From Deltaproteobacteria bacterium (GTDB lineage Bacteria; Desulfobacterota; Syntrophia; Syntrophales; UBA2210), in contig JAFGTS010000018.1 of assembly GCA_016933965.1 (NCBI GenBank), positions 1 through 45,382 on the forward strand: a DNA stretch of 45,382 nucleotides. Reading direction: 5' to 3'. Position 1 is the first letter of the stretch; each line of letters begins with the position of its first letter. Shown piece by piece: positions 7,718 to 16,163 of this stretch. The notes beneath the pieces are model-generated. The model worked only from the letters and a program-made list of their open reading frames with translations. It had not been told where the DNA came from and did not search any database. The translations under genes were made by a program, and so were the position numbers.

Positions 7718-8999
7718 GAGGCATTCCCCTTTCCGCCATCAGCCGCGCCAGCCGGTCAAAAGCCTCATGATACTCTCGGTTTTCGTGTCCGCCGGCCTTT
7801 TCCAGTATGTCACAGAGCAGGTGGAGCAGTGGGGGGGCCAGCGGTGCCGCCAGGGGCTCCAGCAGTTCACGAAAGATCCACCCCAATGCCTTTCCCGCAT
7901 CCTCGTGGTCGAGGGAAGCGACAAGTCCGTCGGCGAATGACCGCGGAAGGTCGGGACAGACATCATGAACCCGGTTGATAAGCCGGATCCAGGTGTTCAG
8001 GTATTCGGCGATCTCGCCCGTGTCAATATCCGAAACGACCCGAGTCAGTGCTTCCGCCAGTTCTTCATCCTCGAACTCTTCGAGCATGCCGACCCGTTGT
8101 GTCATGCCCTGTAAGGCCGGATTGACCTCCGACGGCAGGTTCGCGATGAGAGCGGTTACCAGTTCAGGCTTTGACAGCAAGGCCTCACAACGGGCCCTGA
8201 TGAGGGAAGCCCTTTCCTGAGCGATGGCCGCCCGCGCCTTGCAGTATAATTCCGTATCGATATCTTCCACGGCATCTTTCAGGATATCCGTGCAGTATAA
8301 TTCAAGGAGCGGTCTTCCCCCCTTTCCCAGAAGGAGGCTTCCCGTGTGAAAGCGCCTGATGAGCTCACACACGGCGTTCAGGCATTCAGCCGCCTGCCGC
8401 CCGTCAACTTTCCTGAGCAGGGAAAGACCCAGATCGGCCAGAAGGTCCGGACCCACCTTGTTCTCAACGGGCCTGAGCAGTTCGCGACCTGCCTGCATGG
8501 AAATGTTCGCCGTTTCGGGAAAAAGGGAAAGAATGCTTGCCACCTTTGCCGGATACTTCCAGAGGACGTCGTTGAGGGCGGCGACGGTCTCGGTCGCCTC
8601 ACTGCGGGACCGTTCCACGGCCTCGCGGATCTCACCGAAGTCGGCATGTTCTATGAGCTCTCGTATGCATTCCCGCCGTACCCTCACCCGTTCCGTTCGT
8701 TCTTCATCCGTTTCAGTGTTGTAGCGGCCGGCGCAGGTGGAAAGGAACGCACCTACTTCGGCAGGAAGGGTTTCCCCTCCTGTCGGTGATGAACGTTTTT
8801 TCCGCTGATACCGTTCCAGGCGGCGGTCGACAAAAGAAGCGAGGGCGCGTCCCGACCGGCCGCCCTTCCTCGACCACTGTCCGATGAAACCCCTGACGAC
8901 GGACACAACCGTCATCCTGAACCCCGATGTGTTCAGAACACCCAGGATGACCCGGGCCGCCTCGTCGTGCAGATCTTCGTGCTTCTCTTCCCTTTCCAT
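7710..8999 (-). CDS. Unknown helical-repeat protein, large member of a three-gene family
   Basis: A 429-residue protein of unknown function. The start was taken at ATG 8999 because AGGAGAGG precedes it; an in-frame ATG at 9020 would add seven residues. It is predicted all-helical, with no membrane span, signal peptide or known catalytic motif. A segment at residues about 140-209, with the pattern LWxxxxxVxxxLxLxPxxxN then GPDLLxxLxxSLLxxxD, matches the core of the two smaller proteins encoded just upstream. A C-terminal part with PDLPRSFADGLVASLDHED resembles the C-terminal half of the 235-residue member (PGLVGKCVAGVFESIDQEE). The N-terminal 130 residues are rich in Arg and Glu and unmatched. 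It overlaps the BcrC-like gene. Possible role: scaffold or assembly factor for the neighbouring multisubunit enzyme (inference). Confidence 0.7.
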   Translation of the reverse strand: MEREEKHEDLHDEAARVILGVLNTSGFRMTVVSVVRGFIGQWSRKGGRSGRALASFVDRRLERYQRKKRSSPTGGETLPAEVGAFLSTCAGRYNTETDEERTERVRVRRECIRELIEHADFGEIREAVERSRSEATETVAALNDVLWKYPAKVASILSLFPETANISMQAGRELLRPVENKVGPDLLADLGLSLLRKVDGRQAAECLNAVCELIRRFHTGSLLLGKGGRPLLELYCTDILKDAVEDIDTELYCKARAAIAQERASLIRARCEALLSKPELVTALIANLPSEVNPALQGMTQRVGMLEEFEDEELAEALTRVVSDIDTGEIAEYLNTWIRLINRVHDVCPDLPRSFADGLVASLDHEDAGKALGWIFRELLEPLAAPLAPPLLHLLCDILEKAGGHENREYHEAFDRLARLMAERGMPHD

Positions 9000-9055
9000 G
9001 CACCTCTCCTGCTTCGCCATGTGCGGGAATTCCGGATGCCACGGTGGAACCGCGA

Positions 9056-9763
9056 CTATGAACGCCTTCGGAAACGGGTCATGATCCGTCCCCGGATGAT
9101 ACCAAAGACCATGGACAGAACGGCCGGCTTTTGATCAAGAAAGGCATTCACCAGTACCTGCAGGGCCGAACGCATTTCCTCTTGATCGATACTTTCGAAT
9201 ACGCCTGCGACACATTTTCCAACCAGCCCGGGGTCCCTCTCGTGCAGGGCATTAATGTAGCGTGCCGCGACGGTGATGCCCCCGCCGATCAGCCGGGGTC
9301 CCATATCCACGGCAACGTCACCCCCTATTTTTTTCAGTTCCGGCAGGGCCTTCAGAAATACAGCATAATGCTCTGCCAGGGCCCCGCGTATCTCCGGTGA
9401 AGCCTCCCAGAGGTCCCGCAGTATCGCCCCGTAGGTGGAGACGCATTCCCGAAGCACATCAGTATCGATCTCCTCACCGATGCTCCGGAGAAACTCTTTC
9501 AACAGCGCGGGAGGAAATTTCTCGTGTATCTGTTTTCCCAGTTCCGCCGCCGCGCCGGCGCCGCAATTGACGAGTTTCGGCAGCGCCGCGAGCACGTTGA
9601 GCATCACTTCGGTGTCCTGCCACAGAAAGGTTCGTACTATCTCCCGTCCCCCCTCGGAGTTCATGGTGTTCAGTTGATTCCTGACGATATCCTTCAGGAA
9701 GGGAGTGTCGATCAGTTCCTGCAGGACGCCGCCGCTTTTCCTCTCCTCCACGGTGGTGTTCAT
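9056..9763 (-). CDS. Unknown helical protein, middle member of the three-gene family
   Basis: A 235-residue protein I do not recognise. Residues 40-104 carry the shared core: REIVRTFLWQDTEV, then LAALPKLVN, then HEKFPPALLKEFLRSIGEEID. The 145-residue neighbour has almost the same pattern (RGLVRTMLWRDAEV, LGALPSILN, REKFPPELLRSFMRSLAEDID). A second helical region (about 117-235) resembles the C-terminal part of the 429-residue member. It ends in a strongly basic tail (GRIMTRFRRRS), possibly for contact with nucleic acid, membrane or an acidic partner. ATG 9763 overlaps the previous stop (ATGA) and is preceded by GGAGGAAC. It has no membrane segment. Function unknown; co-expression with the reductase is the only clue. 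Confidence 0.7.
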   Translation of the reverse strand: MNTTVEERKSGGVLQELIDTPFLKDIVRNQLNTMNSEGGREIVRTFLWQDTEVMLNVLAALPKLVNCGAGAAAELGKQIHEKFPPALLKEFLRSIGEEIDTDVLRECVSTYGAILRDLWEASPEIRGALAEHYAVFLKALPELKKIGGDVAVDMGPRLIGGGITVAARYINALHERDPGLVGKCVAGVFESIDQEEMRSALQVLVNAFLDQKPAVLSMVFGIIRGRIMTRFRRRS

Positions 9764-10197
9764 GACTGTCGTTCCTCCTCTCCCGATGCGCTGCCGGAAC
9801 CCTGTTCCCGGAGCACTTCCATGACGACGGGCAGCAACTCTTCGATGAGGACCCGCGTGTTGCCCTCGGCCCGCGACAGTGATTCCCGGTCGATGTCCTC
9901 CGCCAGTGATCTCATGAAACTCCGCAGCAGTTCCGGCGGAAACTTTTCCCGAACCTGTATGAGCATCTCATCATATCCCTTGATAAAAGCGTTCAGGATG
10001 GACGGCAACGCTCCGAGCACCCCGAGAAACACCTCGGCGTCCCGCCAGAGCATTGTCCGCACCAGGCCGCGTGCCGATTCCGGATCGATGTTTGCGAGCA
10101 GTATCCTGAGGTTCTCCTTGACGTTCGGTTTTTCGAGCAACCGGCCGATAACCCGGTCCATGGCATCTATAACCCCTCTGTTCCCGCTTTCCGTCAT
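9760..10197 (-). CDS. Unknown helical protein, small member of the three-gene family
   Basis: A 145-residue protein of unknown function, made essentially of the family core (residues 43-107) with a short helical N-terminus and a low-complexity, Ser/Glu-rich C-terminal tail (SGSASGEEERQS). Core signature: RGLVRTMLWRDAEV, GALPSILN, EKFPPELLRSFMRSLAEDID. The similarity to the 235-residue neighbour is high enough to see without computation, so the genes arose by duplication. ATG 10197 has AAGGAG seven bases upstream, and only 11 bases separate it from the stop of the acyl-CoA dehydrogenase gene. No cysteine or other metal ligand is conserved with its paralogues, which argues against a catalytic redox role. 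Confidence 0.7.
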   Translation of the reverse strand: MTESGNRGVIDAMDRVIGRLLEKPNVKENLRILLANIDPESARGLVRTMLWRDAEVFLGVLGALPSILNAFIKGYDEMLIQVREKFPPELLRSFMRSLAEDIDRESLSRAEGNTRVLIEELLPVVMEVLREQGSGSASGEEERQS

Positions 10198-10208
10198 GAC
10201 AATTCTCC

Positions 10209-11483
10209 TTACAGGGTGGCACAGTTGAAGAAGTACCGCGCCGCTTCCATCTGGCAGAGCTGTTTCCCGCCCATCCAGAGTTGTATGATCTTGATGTCCC
10301 GCCAGTGCTTTTCTATGTCCCAGTCCCTGTCGGGACCGTACGCACCGAGGACGTCCATGGCAATACCGAAATTCTCGACCGCCCTGTCGGAAACGAAATC
10401 CTTGATGTTCCTGATCCGACCGACGGTCCGCTCCGATATGATGGGATCACCGTACGGCTTGTTCCGCCTGTCTCCCATCATGGCTGCCTCATATCCCAGG
10501 ATCCGGCAGATATCGATATCGCCGGCAATGCGACCGATGACGGCGGCCACGGCTTCATGCTCCTTCAGGGGTTGATTGTTATAGGTACGCTCCGAAACGA
10601 ACCCGGAGAGACGTTCATAGAGGTTCATCATGGCACCCGTCAGAAAGGCGACACTCGCGACCTGTCCCAGGGAGATAAGCTGATAAAACGCCTCGGCGTC
10701 CGTTCCCGGCCCGTGCGCCCGGTACCAGGCAGGGACCCTCACATCTTCAAACCAGATATCGCCGTTCTTGTCCGCCGCCATGCCCGCCTTTTCATAAGGC
10801 CCCCCCTGGGTGACCCCCGGGGTGTCGGCGGGAACGAAAATGAAGGCAAAATCCCGTGGATCATCGGAACCGGGCCGGGTGGTACAGGGAACGCCGAAAA
10901 GAATCGAGACACCTCCCGTATTGGTAGGCCACAGCTTATGGCCGTTGATGACCCATTCATCTCCGTCACGTCGTGCCGTTGTCCTGATGGTTTTTCCCCG
11001 TATCAGCCCCAGGTTCTCTATGTCAGCCCCACCCTGGGGTTCGGTCATCGCATTGGCCGCGAAAACGGCCTTATCCGTATTGCAGAACAGTGGAGCGAAC
11101 TCTGCGGCAAGACGGCTGTTCTCATAAGGATCAATCAGGATCGTAAAGAAAGGCCAGAAGGTGACGCCGAAGGCCACAGCTATTCCCGTGTCGGCACGTC
11201 CGATCTCCTCACTGATGGCGTAGGCGGCCCTGAAGAGATAATCCGACCTTCCCAGTCCCCAGCCGCCGAATTCCGGAGGAAACATGGCCTTTTGAAAGCC
11301 AAGCCTTCCCATGAGCGAATCAAAGACCGGCTCGATCAGCGCATGCTCTTTCCAGTCTTCATCATACTCGCGCCGGTGGGGCATTACCTCCTTTTCAACC
11401 CAGTTCCTCAGCACCCGTCTGAGGTGCCGGTCCATGGGCGATATGTACTCTTCCGGTTTTGAAAACTCTTCGAAGTGCTTCAT
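10209..11483 (-). CDS. Acyl-CoA dehydrogenase-family flavoprotein with atypical active site
   Basis: A 424-residue protein with the whole acyl-CoA dehydrogenase fold. The flavin/acyl-CoA loop MTEPQGGAD is at 146-154 (family TEPxxGSD), NGHKLWPTN at 180-188, and the C-terminal signature EKHWRDIKIIQLWMGG at 391-406. In medium-chain enzymes the C-terminal motif reads YEGT, with Glu as catalytic base; here the aligned residues are WMGG, so the base is absent at this site. Some ring-acyl-CoA dehydrogenases are reported to use another acidic residue; Asp98 in GRADTG is one candidate position, unproven. The start was set at ATG 11483 after GGGGGG; a longer open frame to 11738 lies inside the neighbouring gene. 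Likely substrate: a branched or cyclic acyl-CoA tied to the downstream reductase (inference). Confidence 0.87.
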   Translation of the reverse strand: MKHFEEFSKPEEYISPMDRHLRRVLRNWVEKEVMPHRREYDEDWKEHALIEPVFDSLMGRLGFQKAMFPPEFGGWGLGRSDYLFRAAYAISEEIGRADTGIAVAFGVTFWPFFTILIDPYENSRLAAEFAPLFCNTDKAVFAANAMTEPQGGADIENLGLIRGKTIRTTARRDGDEWVINGHKLWPTNTGGVSILFGVPCTTRPGSDDPRDFAFIFVPADTPGVTQGGPYEKAGMAADKNGDIWFEDVRVPAWYRAHGPGTDAEAFYQLISLGQVASVAFLTGAMMNLYERLSGFVSERTYNNQPLKEHEAVAAVIGRIAGDIDICRILGYEAAMMGDRRNKPYGDPIISERTVGRIRNIKDFVSDRAVENFGIAMDVLGAYGPDRDWDIEKHWRDIKIIQLWMGGKQLCQMEAARYFFNCATL

Positions 11484-11485
11484 GG

Positions 11486-12721
11486 TCACACCCCCCGGCT
11501 TCCGTAAAAGAACCTGGCCGCCTGCATCTTTACGGGAACGTCTGCGCCGACGCCGGCAACGATCGACTGTATGGTCTTGATATCGCGCCAGTGTTTTTCC
11601 GCGTGCCATTCCCTCGCGTACCCCGCCGACCCCATGAGTTCCATGCCGCGGTTCATCGCCCTCAGGGCGGCTGACTGTACCCGGGATCCGATTATCTGAC
11701 CATAGGTGAACAATTTTTCGAGACGGTCCCCCTCCCACTGCTCCGGCGCAGCCATGATGCCCGTCAGCTCCGAGAGGAGTATCCGGCCAAGGAGTATCTC
11801 CATCGCCACATCGGCAAGAACAGAGGCGCAGAGCTGATCATTCTTCATGGGGGTCCCCCCTTTGATGACCCTGTTTTCTGACCAGTCGTTCAGGATCTCA
11901 AAAAAATCCATGGCAGCGCCCAGGCTGACCGCTCCAAGGTACGCATTCAGAAACGTGTACGTTTCCTCAAGTATTCCTTCCCGATCCAGGATGAATCCCT
12001 CAGGTACCGATATTCGTTCCAGAGTTATCTCGGCGTTCCGGCAGGCGCTCAGGCCGGTAGTCCTCACCTCCGGTCCCCGTTGGACCCCCTCACCATCGAT
12101 GATGACCGCCCAGACCGCCCGTCCCTCTTTATCGGCGGCCGCGATACCGAAGGAATCCGCTATCGCACCGCAGGCACAGGGTCTCAGGTTCCGCCCGGTA
12201 AGAGAGGTCGCATTCCCGGCAGTTTCAAGAACTGCGGTCATGGCCCGGCCGCCGAACAGCGGCGTTTCCACGTCGGAGAAGCCGGCTGCCGGAAGCACCA
12301 GGGCCGTGGTTTGAAGGCCCTCCCCACCGTAACGGGGGGCAAAAGAGGAGAGCGCCCTCTCGCTCTGAGCAGGCACACGGGTCAGAAGTGCAAGGAACAC
12401 ATAGGTCACGGCCAGCATGAATCCCTCTGCAGCATCGGCCTTCCCCGTCTCGAGCAGGACCGATGTCACTCGGGGACAGTCCGTGGTACCGTCCCAGCCG
12501 AACCCACCACGGTTCTCGGGAAGCGTCAGCCGCTGGAGGCCGATGTCAAGCTCGAGATTCTTTCGTTTCTCCCGGAACAGTGTTTCGTAATGCTCCCGGT
12601 ATTCCTGCCGGCGGGATATGACCTCCCTCTCGGCCCACTGCCGCACCACGTTCAGGACGCCTTTCGCGGCATCATCGGCGGCATCCTCTCGAAAAAAAAG
12701 CCTGTCAAGGTCCGTCCCCAT
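11486..12721 (-). CDS. Divergent acyl-CoA dehydrogenase-family paralogue
   Basis: A 411-residue protein related to the downstream flavoprotein, most clearly at the C-terminus: YAREWHAEKHWRDIKTIQ here against DRDWDIEKHWRDIKIIQ there. The FAD/substrate loop is degenerate, with LVLPAAGFSD (141-150) in place of TEPxxGSD. The catalytic YEGT site reads VAGV (388-391), again without the Glu base. The SD-like AGGGAGGGAG before ATG 12721 is strong. Paired acyl-CoA dehydrogenase subunits forming alpha2beta2 heteromers, with only one complete FAD site per pair, are known from steroid side-chain degradation; adjacent genes with one intact and one decayed loop fit that model (inference). It could instead be an acyl-CoA-binding non-enzyme. 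First gene after tetR, at an 80-bp distance. Confidence 0.8.
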   Translation of the reverse strand: MGTDLDRLFFREDAADDAAKGVLNVVRQWAEREVISRRQEYREHYETLFREKRKNLELDIGLQRLTLPENRGGFGWDGTTDCPRVTSVLLETGKADAAEGFMLAVTYVFLALLTRVPAQSERALSSFAPRYGGEGLQTTALVLPAAGFSDVETPLFGGRAMTAVLETAGNATSLTGRNLRPCACGAIADSFGIAAADKEGRAVWAVIIDGEGVQRGPEVRTTGLSACRNAEITLERISVPEGFILDREGILEETYTFLNAYLGAVSLGAAMDFFEILNDWSENRVIKGGTPMKNDQLCASVLADVAMEILLGRILLSELTGIMAAPEQWEGDRLEKLFTYGQIIGSRVQSAALRAMNRGMELMGSAGYAREWHAEKHWRDIKTIQSIVAGVGADVPVKMQAARFFYGSRGV

Positions 12722-12801
12722 GCTCCCTCCCTGTTTTCCGCTGAACTCCCCCTTCCGGCATCGGTTGTTTCGCCGCGAAGCCCATCTTCACCGTTTCCGG
12801 C

Positions 12802-13440
12802 TTATTCCGTAAACGCCCGTCCCTTTTCCGTGAGGTAGGTCTCGAACATGGCGAGGATCAGCCGTATCAGGTTTTCGATGATCTCATCCCGCTCCATGCG
12901 GTTTTCCACCAGGTAGCCGTGAATGAGTTGGAGGCACATCCCGAGAGCGGCATGACCGAACAGGATCGGGCTGATGCCCTCAATGACCCCCTCATTGATC
13001 CAGTCCTGAATATCTTCGGCCACATCCTCCGCAAACCCGGAAAAGTAATTCCATACATTGATGTTCAATTCCTTGTCGACACCGAAGCTTCCCCGGAGAA
13101 GCATCAGGAGCTGCTGGGGGTTGGCGTCCACGTAATCGAAGATCGCCGTCAGCGTTTCCCTGATGATGGTGATCCGCTCCTCCCTGTCCCATATATCAAC
13201 GGGTTTTCTCAGCATCTTGATGTGGATCCTGAGGTTCTTCAATCCTTCGATGGTTATCTGCTCAAAGAGGTCTCGCTTGTCCACGAAGTAGTTATAGAAC
13301 GTCCCCGCCGACATGCCGACGGCCCTCACAATGTCCATGACCTGGGTGTCGTGATATCCGTGCTGGCTGAACAGCTCGCAGGCCGCACCGACGATCTTTT
13401 CTCTTGTCTCCTGTCTTTTTTCCTCAGCGCTCTTTGTCAT
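12802..13440 (-). CDS. TetR-family transcriptional repressor
   Basis: A 212-residue regulator. The N-terminal TetR domain (about residues 12-60) reads EKIVGAACELFSQHGYHDT, then VMDIVRAVGMSAGTFYNYFVDKRDLF, the typical helix-turn-helix with the FYNYF recognition helix. The C-terminal two-thirds is a helical ligand and dimer domain without a recognisable ligand signature. It is the first gene of the operon, read in the same direction as all downstream genes, and its start is preceded by GGGGGAGATGGG. A consensus promoter and a perfect inverted repeat lie just upstream, so it most likely represses itself and the whole operon until an inducer binds, probably an acyl-CoA as in FadR/PaaR-type TetR proteins (inference). 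Confidence 0.93.
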   Translation of the reverse strand: MTKSAEEKRQETREKIVGAACELFSQHGYHDTQVMDIVRAVGMSAGTFYNYFVDKRDLFEQITIEGLKNLRIHIKMLRKPVDIWDREERITIIRETLTAIFDYVDANPQQLLMLLRGSFGVDKELNINVWNYFSGFAEDVAEDIQDWINEGVIEGISPILFGHAALGMCLQLIHGYLVENRMERDEIIENLIRLILAMFETYLTEKGRAFTE

Positions 13441-13466
13441 GACCCATCTCCCCCGCGCAATCCAGA

Positions 13467-13484
13467 GTAATGAGATTTCATTAC
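13467..13484. promoter_or_regulatory. Predicted TetR operator, perfect inverted repeat
   Basis: GTAATGA, four spacer bases, then TCATTAC: a perfect 7-bp inverted repeat (18 bp in all). It lies 26 bp upstream of the tetR start and begins 7-8 bp after the predicted -10 box, so it overlaps the expected transcription start. This is a classic position for a repressor that blocks its own promoter. Confidence 0.72.
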
Positions 13485-13491
13485 ATTGTGG

Positions 13492-13520
13492 AATCTAACG
13501 TAGAATGCTTTCTCTGTCAA
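13492..13520 (-). promoter_or_regulatory. Sigma70-type promoter of the tetR-reductase operon
   Basis: On the minus strand, TTGACA (13520-13515), a 17-bp spacer, then TAGATT (13497-13492). The -35 box is a perfect consensus, the -10 matches 4 of 6, and the spacing is optimal. The predicted start falls at about 13485, at the edge of the operator, leaving a leader of about 45 bases. Confidence 0.75.
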
Positions 13521-13741
13521 CTGCTGATGATGCGATGACCGATATATAGCAGGATATTATAAGGGCTGTTATTGTGAACGTCACGGTAAAACGGGCACCG
13601 CCGCCGGGTCATAGGGCCATAGACGGCGTCGGTTCCATAGGTATCACGGCTTCATCTTCTCTGCAGGGCAGACCGGGGAGGGAGGGTCATCGTTTCGGGC
13701 GGATGACGGCACGCTGCTGTTCCACCCGGATGCCTGCAGGT

Positions 13742-14902
13742 TCAGTCGGCCTGTTTTCTCAGAAAGGCCGGTGTTTCATAATCCGACATTTCGTCATCGT
13801 TGATCATTCCCATTTTCACGACGACCTGCTTATCGCTGCCCCGGTCCTTCCTGTTCCGGATGAAGGTGGGTGTCGACAGGTCTTCCCTCCTCGTCATACC
13901 GGCGGGTGACGCGATGGGGATATCTTCCTTCCGCTTCTGTTCGTGCATGCCGAAACCGGTTGCGATCACGGTGATGCGCAGTGAATCCCCCATCGATTCA
14001 TCGATAACGGTCCCGAAAATGATGTTGGCGTCCTCATGCGCTTCCGACTGGACCAGCGATGATGCTTCGTTCACCTCGTAAAGGGTCATGCCGGGACCTC
14101 CGGTCACGCTGAGAAGAACGCCCCGCGCGCCCTGAATGGAATTATCCTCGAGCAGCGGAGATGATATGGCCATCTGGGCCGCTTCCACCGCCCGGTTTTC
14201 GCCGCTGGCGATACCCGTTCCCATGAGGGCGAGCCCCATACCGGACATGATGTTCTTCACGTCGGCGAAATCGAGATTTATGAGCCCCGGGACCATAATG
14301 AGATCGGAGATCCCCTGTACTCCGTGATAGAGGATGTCGTCAGCCTTTTTGAAGGCATCGAGAAGTGACATCTCTCGTCCGCTGACGCTGAGAAGGCGCT
14401 GATTGGGAATGACGATGAGCGTATCGACCACCTGTTTCAGGACAAGAAGTCCTTCTTCCGCCTGCTGTTCCCTGCGCTTTCCCTCAAATTGAAAAGGTTT
14501 TGTCACCACGGCGACGGTGAGCGCACCCAGTTCCCGCGCTATCTCCGCGACAACCGGCGCGCCGCCCGTTCCCGTTCCTCCTCCAAGGCCGGCGGTGATA
14601 AAGACCATGTCGGCCCCGTTGAGGACCCTTCTGATCTCTTCCGTCGATTCCACCGCCGCTTCCCGTCCAATGACGGGATCCGACCCGGCCCCCAGTCCCT
14701 TGGTGACCTCAGCGCCGAGCTGGACCTTGATCGGCGCCTTGGACACCTGCAGTGACTGTGCGTCTGTATTGGCAGCAATGAAATCGACACCGGCAAGGCT
14801 ATAGGAGATCATCATGTTGACGGCATTGCCGCCGCCTCCCCCGATACCGAGAACCTTGATCTTGGCGTTGTTCTCCCTGCCGCCTTCCACTAATTCAAAC
14901 AT
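13742..14902 (-). CDS. ftsZ: Cell division GTPase FtsZ
   Basis: A 386-residue tubulin homologue that polymerises into the Z-ring. Visible motifs: nucleotide-binding [13 protein letters not shown] near the N-terminus, the tubulin signature [13 protein letters not shown], the synergy region with [11 protein letters not shown], and a C-terminal peptide [12 protein letters not shown] that binds FtsA. The start was placed at ATG 14902, preceded by GAGGGAGGG; a TTG two codons upstream is possible but less likely. A variable acidic/basic linker separates the GTPase core from the tail. It is the last gene of the dcw cluster, 14 bp after ftsA. Confidence 0.98.
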   Translation of the reverse strand: MFELVEGGRENNAKIKVLGIGGGGGNAVNMMISYSLAGVDFIAANTDAQSLQVSKAPIKVQLGAEVTKGLGAGSDPVIGREAAVESTEEIRRVLNGADMVFITAGLGGGTGTGGAPVVAEIARELGALTVAVVTKPFQFEGKRREQQAEEGLLVLKQVVDTLIVIPNQRLLSVSGREMSLLDAFKKADDILYHGVQGISDLIMVPGLINLDFADVKNIMSGMGLALMGTGIASGENRAVEAAQMAISSPLLEDNSIQGARGVLLSVTGGPGMTLYEVNEASSLVQSEAHEDANIIFGTVIDESMGDSLRITVIATGFGMHEQKRKEDIPIASPAGMTRREDLSTPTFIRNRKDRGSDKQVVVKMGMINDDEMSDYETPAFLRKQAD

Positions 14903-14916
14903 GAGCAACCCTCCCT

Positions 14917-16146
14917 CTAAAAAAAGTCGTCAAACCACCTTTTTGCCCTTTGCATGACATTGTTGAACACCTTTTTCCTGCCGCTGGTGATGACCGCCGC
15001 CCCGTGCCGGCTTTCAGTACCGTGGATGACCAGGCCGACAGCCGTCGCATAGAGCGGATTTTCGACAATATCTGTTATTCCTCCCACACCGGTGGGACAC
15101 CCCTTGCGGACCGGGGTGTTGAATATCTGTTCCGCCAGTTCGGTGGCTCCCTGCAGGTTTGCTGTTCCTCCGGTCATTACCACACCGGCACCGAGAAGAT
15201 CGTCATATCCCGATTTGACGATCTCCCGCTGCGCCAGTCCAAGGATTTCTTCCAGGCGCGGCTCTATGATCTCGCCGAGCACCTGTCGCGATACTCTTCG
15301 CGGTCCCCTGCCCCCGACACTGGGCACTTCGATCATCTCTTCCTGTGGAATCATCGGTATGAAGGCACATCCGTACTGTATCTTTATCTTTTCCGCTTCG
15401 ACGGCGGGTGTCCTGAGTCCCACGGCAATGTCGTTCGTGATATAGTTTCCGCCCAGGGAAAGAACCGCCGTGTGCTGGATGCTTCCTTCGGCGTAGACGG
15501 CGATATCCGTCGTTCCGCCGCCGATATCGATCAACGCCACCCCCAGCTCCATCTCGTCCTGGCTCAAAACCGCCCTGGCCGAGGCGATGGGTTCCAGAAT
15601 GATGTCATTCACATCAATGCCGACGCGGTTGACTGACTTGATGATGTTCTGGAGAGAGGTAATAGAGGCGATCACCACATGAACCTTCGCCTCCAGGCGC
15701 ACTCCCGACATGCCGATCGGTTCCCTGATCCCGTCCTGATCATCGACAATGTAGTACTGCGGAAGGACGTGAATGATCTGTTTATCCTGGGGTATCGCGA
15801 TCGCCGTCGCCGCGTCGGTGGCCCTCCTCACGTCGGCCGGCTCCACCTCTCCTCCCTTGACCGCAACGATACCGAGGCTGTTCAGCCCGCGAATATGGCC
15901 GCCGGCTATACCGGTATAGACCGATTTTATTTCATAGCCCGACATGAGTTCTGCTTCTTCCACGGCACGCTTGATCGAATCCACGGTACTGTCGATATTG
16001 ACCACGACCCCCTTGCGCAAACCCTTGGAAGGATGGGTCCCGATTCCCACGATATCGATACCCGAATCGGTGATCTCTCCCACGATCGCACAGGTCTTCG
16101 TCGTTCCCATGTCCAGGCCGACGACTATGTTTTCCCTTCGTGCCAT
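14917..16146 (-). CDS. ftsA: Cell division protein FtsA
   Basis: A 409-residue actin-like ATPase that tethers FtsZ to the membrane and recruits late divisome proteins. It has the phosphate-1 loop [15 protein letters not shown] at the N-terminus, [13 protein letters not shown] (phosphate 2), [12 protein letters not shown] (adenosine site), and a C-terminal amphipathic helix ([15 protein letters not shown]) for membrane attachment. Length is typical. It lies between ftsQ and ftsZ with very short gaps, so all three should share one mRNA. Confidence 0.98.
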   Translation of the reverse strand: MARRENIVVGLDMGTTKTCAIVGEITDSGIDIVGIGTHPSKGLRKGVVVNIDSTVDSIKRAVEEAELMSGYEIKSVYTGIAGGHIRGLNSLGIVAVKGGEVEPADVRRATDAATAIAIPQDKQIIHVLPQYYIVDDQDGIREPIGMSGVRLEAKVHVVIASITSLQNIIKSVNRVGIDVNDIILEPIASARAVLSQDEMELGVALIDIGGGTTDIAVYAEGSIQHTAVLSLGGNYITNDIAVGLRTPAVEAEKIKIQYGCAFIPMIPQEEMIEVPSVGGRGPRRVSRQVLGEIIEPRLEEILGLAQREIVKSGYDDLLGAGVVMTGGTANLQGATELAEQIFNTPVRKGCPTGVGGITDIVENPLYATAVGLVIHGTESRHGAAVITSGRKKVFNNVMQRAKRWFDDFF

Positions 16147-16163
16147 TCCCGGTGAAACCTTCC

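Larger units (their letters stand above)
13441..13741. other. Intergenic region between ftsZ and tetR
   Basis: This 301-bp gap separates the dcw cluster from the reductase operon, both read on the minus strand. Bases 13467-13520 hold the tetR promoter and operator. The rest, about 13525-13741, contains no gene that I can support and no clear rho-independent terminator after ftsZ. Confidence 0.6.

Noticed and set aside
10281-11462. 393-codon plus-strand frame opposite the acyl-CoA dehydrogenase gene
   Set aside because: It mirrors the codon structure of the sense gene, and its translation shows no known domain and is rich in Gly/Arg/His, as expected for a shadow frame.
11484-11738. N-terminal extension of the downstream acyl-CoA dehydrogenase
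   Set aside because: The extra 85 codons lie inside the neighbouring gene in another frame; a strong ribosome site precedes ATG 11483 and the domain begins there.
13525-13741. Possible small gene or ncRNA after ftsZ
   Set aside because: I found no start with a ribosome site, no clear hairpin and no promoter besides that of tetR.
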